Source: JAVBMO01 sp031552355 (GTDB lineage Bacteria; Bacteroidota; Bacteroidia; Bacteroidales; P3). Taken from it: DNA of 21,767 bases. Made by a program: the position numbers and the translations under genes. The notes under the pieces are model-generated. The model was not told where the DNA came from and did no database searches. It was given only the letters and a program-made list of their open reading frames with translations. Location: the NCBI GenBank assembly GCA_031552355.1, contig JAVBMO010000056.1:1-21767 (forward strand). The letters run 5' to 3'. Below are positions 1 to 7,100 of this stretch, one piece after another. Position 1 is the first letter of the stretch, and the number at the start of each line of letters is the position of its first letter.

Positions 1-792
1 CATGGCCCGATGCCATCAAACTTAGGTCATTTCGATCAAGACAAATGGGAATTATACCATACGGATGTCGACCGTTCGCAATCTACCAATTTGGCGGCAA
101 AATATCCTGAAAAAGTGGAAGAAATGAAAAAATTGTGGATGGAAGAAGCCAAGAAAAACAATGTACTTCCATTGAACGACTTGAGCATCCTCGAATTTAT
201 TAAATATGAGTACGACCCTGCCATTCCTGCCGATGGCCGTTACACTTATTACCCAAATACGACCGAAGTGCCCGAAGCCAATGCTGTCCGCACATCTGCC
301 CGCTCGTTCAAAATTTTGGCCGAAGTGGATTTGAAAGCCGGCGCTAAAGGCGTTATCGTATCGCAAGGTTCACGCTTTGGCGGTTACACCATGTATTTGA
401 AAGACAATAAAGTGAATTTCGAATACAATTTCCTTGGACTCGATCCATTACAAAATTTAAGTTATGCTATGCCTACCGGCAAACACATTATCGGCGTGGA
501 ATTTATCAAGGAAAAAATGACCGAAAAATCAGAATGCCTTGGTACGATGAAACTCTATATCGACGATAAGATGGTAGCCCAAGCGCCTTTCCGTACGCAA
601 GCCGGCCGTTTTTCGCTCAATAGCGGCGAAGGCCTTTGTGTTGGATACGACACCGGCGACCCCGTAAGCAAAAGCTATGGTTACAAATATCCATTCTCTG
701 GTGGTGAAATCAAGAAAGTAACCTACGATGTGGCCAATGATCAATACATTGATGTTGAACGCGAATTTGAACGCAAAATGAAAACCGAATAA
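1..792 (+). CDS. Arylsulfatase, C-terminal part (5' end outside window)
   Basis: The reading frame is open to the left edge (codons for His-Gly-Pro precede the first Met at base 10), so this is the end of a longer gene. The motif WELYHTDVDRSQSTNLA followed by a KYPEKVEEMKKLW helix is the usual C-terminal signature of formylglycine-dependent sulfatases. After it comes a beta-rich segment (GVIVSQGSRFGGY, LYIDDKMVAQ, GEGLCVGYDTGDPVS, PFSGGEIKKVTYDV) matching the extra ConA-like C-terminal domain of the long (about 750-800 residue) arylsulfatases. The catalytic CxPxR motif and metal ligands lie outside the window, so activity cannot be judged. The likely role is hydrolysis of sulfate esters on host or algal glycans, in the periplasm or outside the cell. 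The base composition is richer in GC than the island downstream. A strong terminator follows directly. Confidence 0.85.
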   Translation, partial: HGPMPSNLGHFDQDKWELYHTDVDRSQSTNLAAKYPEKVEEMKKLWMEEAKKNNVLPLNDLSILEFIKYEYDPAIPADGRYTYYPNTTEVPEANAVRTSARSFKILAEVDLKAGAKGVIVSQGSRFGGYTMYLKDNKVNFEYNFLGLDPLQNLSYAMPTGKHIIGVEFIKEKMTEKSECLGTMKLYIDDKMVAQAPFRTQAGRFSLNSGEGLCVGYDTGDPVSKSYGYKYPFSGGEIKKVTYDVANDQYIDVEREFERKMKTE

Positions 793-816
793 AATTAGAT
801 AAATCTGTTGTTTCCA

Positions 817-851
817 ATAGGGCTTCACTCAACGTGAGGCCCTATTTTTTT
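817..851 (+). terminator. Intrinsic terminator of the arylsulfatase gene
   Basis: The left arm ATAGGGCTTCAC (817-828) and right arm GTGAGGCCCTAT (834-845) form a 12-base-pair stem with one T-G wobble and a 5-base loop, followed by a run of seven T. It begins 24 bases after the stop codon. Confidence 0.9.
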
Positions 852-878
852 GTAAAATTTTAACTTTCAATTCTGTAA

Positions 879-900
879 GTGTCGTGCAGCGACAAACATT
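879..900 (+). repeat. 22-base dispersed repeat, copy 1
   Basis: It reads GTGTCG-T-GCAGCG-A-CAAACATT and matches the copy at 1135-1156 except for two positions. It can form a small stem TGTCG/CGACA. A decayed relative (TGTCCCACAGCGAAAAACAT) lies at 10293-10312. Confidence 0.7.
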
Positions 901-1028
901 TTCAATTTATTTGACACAGAGTAACACGGAGGCAAATCTTAAATCAGGAATTAAAACAGCCAGAGAATACAGAGGTATTTTGCCGAAGGCAAAATTAAAA
1001 ATCCTGCAAATCGAAAAAGTTCTCGTAC

Positions 1029-1061
1029 AAACCTAATAGGTTTCAAAAACCTGTTAGGTTT
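1029..1061. repeat. Hairpin of two AAACCTnnTAGGTTT units
   Basis: AAACCTAATAGGTTT (1029-1043) and AAACCTGTTAGGTTT (1047-1061) are near-identical and each is nearly its own reverse complement. They can therefore pair with each other (one mismatch, 3-base loop) or fold singly. There is no T-tract, so it is not a classical terminator. It looks like a dispersed palindromic repeat. Confidence 0.65.
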
Positions 1062-1069
1062 TAAAATTC

Positions 1070-1127
1070 AGACAGGATTGACAAAATTAACAAGAAAGTA
1101 AAACCTGAAAATCCTGTAATCTTGTCA
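1070..1127. repeat. Imperfect inverted repeat around ACAGGATT / AATCCTGT
   Basis: GACAGGATTGACAAAATT (1071-1088) is imperfectly complementary (one gap, a few mismatches) to AATCCTGTAATCTTGTC near 1110-1126. From general knowledge, 'ACAGGATTnACAGGATT' palindromes are widespread intergenic repeats in Bacteroidetes and other phyla. This copy is decayed. Confidence 0.5.
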
Positions 1128-1134
1128 GAGAAAG

Positions 1135-1156
1135 GTGTCGCGCAGCGGCAAACATT
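1135..1156 (+). repeat. 22-base dispersed repeat, copy 2
   Basis: It reads GTGTCG-C-GCAGCG-G-CAAACATT. The two differences from copy 1 keep the small stem pairable (one becomes a wobble pair). It is followed by repeated 'attcatagttcataa' words, as the decayed copy near 10293 is followed by repeated 'attcatc' words. Confidence 0.7.
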
Positions 1157-1228
1157 CATAGTTCATAATTCATAGTTCATAATTTATTACTCATCGTTAA
1201 AATTTTTTTACTATTCATTAAAAAGTAT

Positions 1229-1236
1229 TACTTTTG
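1229..1236 (+). promoter_or_regulatory. Promoter-like TAnnTTTG box in the repeat region
   Basis: TACTTTTG fits the Bacteroidetes -7 consensus TAnnTTTG. The 24 bases at 1214-1237 resemble those at the guaB promoter-like box (10456-10479), sharing TTCATTAAAAA and a final TTTTGC. No convincing gene follows, so it may be a relic carried with the repeats. Confidence 0.3.
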
Positions 1237-1295
1237 CTTCGTGTTAGTATCTCAATCGACATATAATTTATCTTTTAGCAGCATTTTAGAGTGTG

Positions 1296-1320
1296 TTGCT
1301 TCGTTCCTCGCAATGACGAG
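1296..1320. repeat. REP-like motif (TTGCTTCG..CCTCGCAATGACG)
   Basis: TTGCTTCGTTCCTCGCAATG followed by ACGAG resembles the widely dispersed 'gattgcttcgt..cctcgcaatgacg' intergenic repeat known from many bacterial genomes. A strongly decayed relative (ATGCTTCACAATGATG) occurs upstream of guaB near 10362-10377. In both places the motif is followed by a 'ccttttgcc..caccttttgcctaaaa' module. Confidence 0.5.
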
Positions 1321-1561
1321 GAAGCGGTTCCTTTTACCTTTTGCCTTGCACCTTTTGCCTAAAAATTCTCTCAATTTTCCACTAAATAAATTTGGGCGGC
1401 TGGAATATTCTACTAACATGCCAATCCTGTCTGGCTATAACAGATTTTTTATTCACAAAGCTTTACGATTTTTTTCTTCTTGCATTTTAACATTTCTTTT
1501 GAGTGTTTTTAAAGGCAGGAAAATCACCTCTTTTAAGAAACGCAAAACCCTGTCAATTCTA

Positions 1562-1860
1562 GTTGATAGGCTAAATTCATTTTGGAAACAAACTTTCAAC
1601 ATAGCGCGACAAGATAAACTCATTTTACAAACAGATTGTCGACATGGAGCGACGGCGTCAACCGGCACCAAGAACAGACTGTCGCGCGGCGCGACAACGC
1701 CAACCCGGTTTGGGTACAAGCTGTCAACTGTGGTCGATAAGATAAACTCACTTTGGATACAAGCTTTCGGCATAGCGCGGCAGGGTAAACCGGTTTTGCA
1801 GGCAAACAATCGCGTTGTACGGCAAAGCCAATCTCTTTTTTCAAACAGCTTCTTATTTTT
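1562..1860. repeat. Degenerate direct repeats with a 'TTTGGNWACAARCTKTC' core
   Basis: Two units of about 85 bases (1562-1645 and 1732-1815) align along their length: GATAgGmTAAAyTCA, then TTTGGNWACAARCTKTC, then CATAGCGCGRCA and a 'caaac' tail. A third, partial core lies between them at 1709-1725, and a shortened 'cagggcaaactttc' relative lies near 1909-1924. The repeats stay open in both strands, which explains the spurious long frames here. Confidence 0.6.
1680..1696. repeat. GC-rich hairpin
   Basis: TGTCGCGCGGCGCGACA is a perfect 8-base inverted repeat about a central G, in otherwise AT-rich surroundings. There is no T-tract. It resembles the TGTCGnGCAGCGnCA core of the 22-base repeats. 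Confidence 0.5.
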
Positions 1861-1968
1861 CACTACAAGGCAAACCTATTATTCTATAGAATTTGCCATA
1901 CTTCCTTTGCAGGGCAAACTTTCTTCAAGCCATTCCAAGGCCTGCCCATTCAAAATTCCGGTAATCAA

Positions 1969-2098
1969 TAATTAGTAGACCAGTAAACAAAAAACAAATG
2001 AACAACATAGGCACAATAGAACCACATAGATTTTTCTATGATTTCTATACCTATATGGTAAACAAAAAAGTAAACCAGTAATTAATAGACCAGTAAAC
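1969..2098 (+). repeat. Direct repeat pair 'taattaRtagaccagtaaac'
   Basis: The 20 bases at 1969-1988 and at 2079-2098 differ at one position and are 110 bases apart. Several shorter 'agtaaac' and 'tagtagac' words lie around them. A small hairpin CATAGA-TTTT-TCTATG (2025-2040) lies between them. Confidence 0.6.
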
Positions 2099-2216
2099 TA
2101 GTAGACGAGAGACATGTAACAAAATTAAGGAGATTTGGAAATTTGAAGATCTGAAAATTCAAATAACCAAATCAACAGTTCAACAAATCCAAAAATCAAC
2201 AAATAACCTTAAAAGT

Positions 2217-2960
2217 ATGAATGTAATTAAAGATCTACACTTGGCTCATCTTCGCCAAGAAGAAAGTTTTGGCTTTCATAGCCTTGCAATTAATGAATTT
2301 GCCAAATGCACCCATTCTAAATTTATTGAAAAGGTGGGTGTTTATAAAGACTGTTTAGCCAAATTCGATGGAGCTTTAAAACAAACCGGAAAAAGCGATA
2401 GCACGGCAAAAATTACCCATTTGGATGAGCAGCGTGACGCTGCCTACCTTGGGTTGGTACGCCAAGTGCGCAACACCTTGCACCATTTTAATGCAAGAAG
2501 AGCCGAAGCCGCCCAAAAAGTCCAAAATATATTGGAAAAATACAGCGACCCTCGCAGTTTGCCCTATATTCAGGAAAGTGGCATACTGGAAAACCTTTTG
2601 CAAGACCTGAGCACAGCCGATGCCAAAGCGAATGTTGCGCTTGTTGGCGCCAACGAATGGAAGGATGAGTTGCAACGCACCAACAATGAATTTGTGGCGC
2701 TTTTTGCCAACCGCAACGAAGAACAGGCTACCATTGTTACCGGCCTTTCGAAAGAAGCCCGTACCGAAACAGACAACGCCTACCGCAATTGTGTTCGCCG
2801 CCTGAATGCCCTGATAGAATTGGATGGCGATGCGGAATATGCTGCTATTGTAAGCAACCTGAACAAACTGATAGATTACCAAAAACAGGTGGTTAGTGCA
2901 AGGAAAACGCATAATCAAACTCAAGCTTCTGCTAATGGAGAATTGAAAGTGGGAAATTGA
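2217..2960 (+). CDS. DUF6261 family protein
   Basis: The 247-residue product is almost entirely helical and has no signal peptide or membrane segment, so it is probably cytoplasmic. The pattern matches my memory of the Bacteroidetes family DUF6261: an N-terminal NVIKDLHLAHLRQEESF, a central DEQRDAAYLGLVRQVRNTLHHF, then LLQDLSTADAKANVALVGANEWKDEL, NNEFVALFANRNEEQ, and the RTETDNAYRNCVRRLNALIEL helix. The function is unknown and the length is typical. The family core appears to end near ARKTH (residue 231); the last 15 or so residues look like a run-on into foreign sequence. The gene is less AT-rich than the genes from 3443 onward. No Shine-Dalgarno sequence is visible, as is normal in this phylum. 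A T9SS sorting-domain relic in another frame overlaps its last codons and continues downstream. Confidence 0.8.
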   Translation: MNVIKDLHLAHLRQEESFGFHSLAINEFAKCTHSKFIEKVGVYKDCLAKFDGALKQTGKSDSTAKITHLDEQRDAAYLGLVRQVRNTLHHFNARRAEAAQKVQNILEKYSDPRSLPYIQESGILENLLQDLSTADAKANVALVGANEWKDELQRTNNEFVALFANRNEEQATIVTGLSKEARTETDNAYRNCVRRLNALIELDGDAEYAAIVSNLNKLIDYQKQVVSARKTHNQTQASANGELKVGN

Positions 2961-3127
2961 AAATATTTGCCCGCAATGACAGTATCCAACTCTTCGACTT
3001 CGTAGGTAAATTGGTTGGCAACATTGCCATTACAGGGGAGATAACGGAAATCAACATTTCGCAATTGCCTGGCGGAACCTATTTTGTGAAAGTGGGGGAT
3101 GCAGTACGTAAAATTGTGAAACGATAA
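2942..3127 (+). pseudogene. Orphan T9SS type A C-terminal sorting domain (gene relic)
   Basis: In the frame ending at the TAA of 3125-3127 the sequence translates to a short segment with KIFARNDSIQLFDFVGKLVG, then ITEINISQLPGGTYFVKVG and a final RKIVKR. This is the classic shape of the Por-secretion (type IX secretion system) C-terminal sorting domain: a '(V)YD..G(R/K)LV' strand, 'I(D/N)(V/I)S.LP.G.YFV(R/K)V', and a basic C-terminus. No start codon or secreted protein body precedes it in this frame; upstream lies the DUF6261 gene in a different frame. It is therefore probably the 3' remnant of a secreted protein gene whose body was lost or replaced. A sequencing frameshift is a less likely explanation, since DUF6261 proteins have no signal peptide. 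Confidence 0.7.
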
Positions 3128-3442
3128 AGGCAGAGAGGGGTGATGAGTGACAGGTGCACTCGAAAGGATGAAATTGCATAACAAACAAATTAATTAAGCC
3201 AAATAACCTCGTTGAGCCGAATTTGCAAATTCGGCTCAACGACAAAGCAACTTATAAGGGCTACATATGAAAAACAGTTTCTCCAAATTAAAAATTATGG
3301 ATGATAGTTAAAGTGAAAATTTATAAAGGCTTTTATAATGTAAAGTTTCATTGGATGTAAATATGTTGGATAGTGTTTCAAACTATAAGAAAAACGGAGA
3401 TGCCGAAAGCCGAAAGTGGAGGCAATATTAAAAATAAATAAA
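3128..3442. other. Intergenic region with a large palindrome
   Basis: These 315 bases hold no gene. The only ATG-started frame of note (3267-3311) encodes 14 residues. The main feature is the 34-base palindrome at 3209-3242. The second half is AT-rich and leads into the signal-peptide gene at 3443. I could not identify an exact TAnnTTTG promoter box. Confidence 0.6.
3209..3242. repeat. 34-base perfect palindrome
   Basis: The sequence from 3209 to 3242 equals its own reverse complement, centred on 3225/3226 (left half TCGTTGAGCCGAATTTG). No T-tract follows, so it is not a typical intrinsic terminator in either direction. It could be a mobile or dispersed palindromic repeat, or a site for a dimeric DNA-binding protein. 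Confidence 0.85.
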
Positions 3443-4132
3443 ATGAACAAAATTAAAATCGGGCTACTTAGTGTAGCAATGCTATTTGTGGCAAGTCATG
3501 TATTTGCACAAAAAAATGAAAAAAAAGATACAGTAAGAGTCTCTGAAAGTATTCAAACTATTAAGTTAGCAAGTGATTTAGCTGTGTATGGTTATAAAAA
3601 TAACTCTGTTTCTGCTCTTATTCAAGCGGCTGACTTATTTCTATCAATAGCAACGGTAGAATTAAAAACAGAAAAAATTGAACAAGGTGGAGAAGGGGAG
3701 AAAACTCCTGCAAAAGAAACAGTCTCTTTTGATGTAGCAAAAATTTTATCTACTGCAAAAGAATTGGCTACATTGGAAGATGATGAAGCCACTTATTTGG
3801 CGTTAATAACTAAATTGGAGAAGAAATCAAAAGATAAATCCCGTAGTCCAATAGGTGGAACACAATATGCTACCGGCTATTTATACGGTGGTTATTTTAC
3901 GGAATATTATGTTCGTTTTTATCCTTATCAAAGGGCTGATATTGATATAAATGGATCAACTTCCGATATTGATTTGTATGTGTATGACAGTTATGGAAAT
4001 TTGATAGTCAGCAATACGAATAGTTATTATAATCCAGGTGTATATTTTACTCCGAATTGTGATTGTATATATACAATTAAAGTTTGGAATAGGGGAGGGT
4101 ATGCAACAAGTTATTCTATAACAGCGTATTGA
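3443..4132 (+). CDS. Secreted protein with a pre-peptidase C-terminal (PPC)-like domain
   Basis: I chose the ATG at 3443 over the one at 3416 because it places a proper signal peptide at the N-terminus (MNKIKIGLLSVAMLFVASHVFAQ, cut after the final AQ when written in two parts: MNKIKIGLLSVAML + FVASHVFAQ). The mature protein is about 206 residues. The first part is charged and helical (SALIQAADLFLSIA, AKILSTAKELATLE), then comes a basic KKSKDKSRSP linker. The last 85 or so residues look like a beta sandwich: ADIDINGSTSDIDLYVYDSY, a GVYFTPNCDCIYTIKVWNRG strand pair, and SYSITAY at the end. This pattern (DIDLYVYD, TIKV, NRGG) is that of bacterial PPC domains, which are normally attached to secreted proteases. 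Here the domain stands alone, just upstream of a secreted CHAT protease. It could be a substrate, inhibitor or chaperone of that protease; this is inference. Confidence 0.65.
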   Translation: MNKIKIGLLSVAMLFVASHVFAQKNEKKDTVRVSESIQTIKLASDLAVYGYKNNSVSALIQAADLFLSIATVELKTEKIEQGGEGEKTPAKETVSFDVAKILSTAKELATLEDDEATYLALITKLEKKSKDKSRSPIGGTQYATGYLYGGYFTEYYVRFYPYQRADIDINGSTSDIDLYVYDSYGNLIVSNTNSYYNPGVYFTPNCDCIYTIKVWNRGGYATSYSITAY

Positions 4133-4146
4133 TTTTTTACAAAACA

Positions 4147-4188
4147 AAAACGGTTTGTTTGATAGTTTTTTATTGAACAAACCGTTTT
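4147..4188 (+). terminator. Terminator-like hairpin between the PPC-like gene and the CHAT gene
   Basis: AAAACGGTTTGTT (4147-4159) and AACAAACCGTTTT (4176-4188) form a perfect 13-base-pair stem with a 16-base T-rich loop. The following T-run is short (TTTTATTAATG). The hairpin ends four bases before the ATG at 4193. It may be a leaky terminator that reduces read-through into the protease gene, or a structure that limits its translation. Confidence 0.65.
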
Positions 4189-4192
4189 ATTA

Positions 4193-7100
4193 ATGAAATA
4201 TTCAATGAATAAAATATGCATTTCATTTATATTATGTTTTTCTTTTTTATTTTTGAATGCTCAAAATAATTCAGAAGTACAAATTCTAAAACAGGCATCA
4301 CAGATCATTTATAATAATTCTGTTGCAGAGAAAGATATTAATTTTTTGCGAGAAGTAACCAAAATTATCCCTGAGATTGAATCTGTTACAAATTTGTTAG
4401 TAAATAAAACCTATGACAAAAATTTACAAAAACACATCAAGGCACAAACCGCTATCAAAAATAAAATCGGTGAACTGACAAGTAAAAAAGGATACGAATA
4501 TATAAATGTATTGTATAATCTAGCTGGCTATCACAGTAATTTAGCTAACTACGAAAACGCTCAAAAACTGTATGAAGAAGCGTTCACAATTTTGAATATA
4601 GAGTCAAATTCTGAAAGGAAAACAAAATGGGAATATATTATTCATTTTGCTCAAATCCTCAATAGAGATTTTGGCAGAAGTAGTGATGATTTTATGTTGT
4701 TGGAAGAAATAACGACAGAAATTAAAAATTATTTGAACTCACATTCACAAGACGAAAGTGATGAAATTATTCTTTTGTGCATAAATGCGCTTATGGGTGG
4801 AAATATGCTTCAACAACCTTTTGATGATTATAAAAATTTTTATTCAAAAGGGAAAGATTTAATTGTAAAAAGTCATGGAACACAACAAGAAGGTTTTCTT
4901 ATTCTTCAATCGACTTATGCTTTAATTCTTGTCAACGAAGGCAAATTTGATGAATCTGAAAATATTATAAACCAAACAATAAAAGACTTTGAAAAACTGT
5001 TTGGCAAAGAAAATTTACTAAAATCGTATGAATTATATCATTTGAGTAATATTCAGATGAACAAAGGCGATATTCAAAACGCAATATCAACATTGGAACA
5101 AAGTGTGACGATGTTGTCAAAAATATTTGATGAGAGTAATATTAATGTACTAAACCTAAAACGAGAACTTGCAAATGCATTGCTCTATACTGGTAAGAAT
5201 GGAGTCGTTAAAGCAGGTAAATTACTAGAAGAAATTGCAGAACAAAGCAAAAAAAACAATGGCGAAATCTCTACACAATACATCAGTGCATTGGAAGATC
5301 AAATTTATTATTATCAATTTACTGAAAATGTTGAGTCACTGCGTAAAACTTTAAAAAAAGCACACCATTTGGCAAAAGAATTTTCCGAAAAACATAAGTT
5401 GGATGCAGGACTTATACTAAATAACCTTTTTGTTTATTACCGAGATATAAACTCGTTTGATGAGGCGATTACAATTTCAGATGAAGCTATGGATATATTG
5501 AAAAATATCCCCAAAGGTAAAATTGATTATGCAAATTCACTTGTTAATAAATGTGAGATTTATATGCTTACAGAAAATTTCATCGAAGCCGAAAAATGTT
5601 TGAATGAAGCAATCCCTATTCTGAAAAATAGCGGTAATCAGCAATATTATGCTGATGGACTTACTTGGTTGGGAGATGTGTATTCTCGTCAAAATAGAAA
5701 AAAAGAAGCTGAAAAAACATTGAAGCAAGCCTACCAAATTTACAAGAAAAATAGTTTGGAAAATACTAAATATTTTGGGCTACTCTTAATAAATTATGGT
5801 AATACACTTGTTCAAATTAATAAATTCAAGGAGGCAAAAGAAAAATTTGAAGAAGCAATAAAACTTGCTACTGAAACAGACAATAACTTTCTACTTGGCA
5901 ATTGCTATCAAAATTATTCGACTTTATTTTATGATCAAAACGATTTTAAAACAGCAATGGAATATCTAAATAAAGCTGACACTTGTTACTTAAAATCTGG
6001 TGATAATGGTATTCTTGATCATGCGAGTATTTTAGTTGATAAAAACTATATTTATACTGATTTAGGACAGTATAATGAAGCAAAAAATGCCTTAACAGAA
6101 GTGCGGAATATTATTGAGCGAATGAAAGGAAAAACAAGTTATGACTATTTTCAGTCTATAATGAGTTTGTATAATCTTGCCTACAAAATGGGGAATGGAA
6201 TTGATATGCAAAATTATATTTTTGATATGACTAAGGCATTTTATGAGCAACAAAAACTGGCAAACAATGATATGAATCAAATGTTGAATATTTGCAACTT
6301 GGTATTTCCTGCAATGCTTAATTATGTTATAGAATTGCAAATACAAACAGGTATAAATTTTAAAGATGTTTTGGCAACAAGTATTTATGAAAAAGATAAA
6401 AAGGATTTTATTGCAAAATATGGACAAGCAGCATTTGATAATTCTATAAATACAGCCAGTTTAATGGTTAATAATTTTGGAGAATGGTTGCTTAATTTCA
6501 AAACTGAATTAGAAAACCGAAATAGATACAGCAAGCATGTTTCAAGACTTTTAGGTGATTATTACTATTCTATTTTGTGGGATGATGAAAAAGCCCTGAA
6601 ATATTATCGTGAATTTATGGATGGACAAGATAAAAACTCCCAAACTTACGCAGCAGGATTGCACAAACTTTCACAAGTTTATAATTCAAAAGGCGATTAT
6701 CAATTGGCTGCGGTTTATGAAAAACAATGTATTGATTTGCACAAAAAATTTGTGAGTGACAAAAGTATTGATTTGTCATATCCGCTATATAATTTATCAT
6801 TCAATTATTATAAAGCAAAAAAATATCCACAGGCATTTCAGGCAGCAAAAGAGCGTTTTGAAATTCTACAACCCAATATTAGTACACTTTTCAACACAAT
6901 GAACGAAAACGATCGTTTAGCTCTGTCAATAAAATACGGCACAAATGCACGAGATATTTATGATTTGCTTTCCGTTTATCCACAAGACGAGGTTACTCAA
7001 ATAGCTTACAATGCAGCCTTATACTACAAAGGATTGCTTTTGCGATCGTCAAACCAAATTCGCCAATCAATTTATAATTCAAAAAACAACGATTTAATAA

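Larger units (their letters stand above)
852..2216. repeat. Gene-free patchwork of degenerate dispersed repeats
   Basis: There is no convincing gene in these 1365 bases. The region holds: two copies of a 22-base motif (879-900, 1135-1156); a small hairpin ATTTTGCC-GAA-GGCAAAAT (977-995); a longer hairpin of two AAACCTnnTAGGTTT units (1029-1061); an imperfect inverted pair around an ACAGGATT / AATCCTGT core (1070-1127); repeated words of the type 'attcatagttcataa'; a promoter-like box (1229-1236); a REP-like motif (1296-1320); large imperfect direct repeats (1562-1860); a GC-rich hairpin (1680-1696); a 110-base-spaced direct repeat (1969-2098); and a low-complexity tail rich in 'caaatcaac' words (2122-2207). 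A long open frame at 1241-1975 starts at GTG and runs through the repeats. Its translation has no recognisable domain and the opposite strand is open over the same stretch, so I do not call it a gene. Confidence 0.75.

Noticed and set aside
1241..1975. A 244-codon plus-strand frame starting with GTG just after a promoter-like box
   Set aside because: It runs through dispersed nucleotide repeats, shows no recognisable domain, and the minus strand is also open over much of it (1453-1863). The repeats explain both frames.
3267..3311. A 14-residue frame (MKNSFSKLKIM...) upstream of the PPC-like gene
   Set aside because: Too short, no ribosome-binding signal and no support from context as a leader peptide.
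3416..3442. Upstream ATG extending the PPC-like protein by nine residues
   Set aside because: It would place a charged extension before an otherwise standard signal peptide; the ATG at 3443 fits better.
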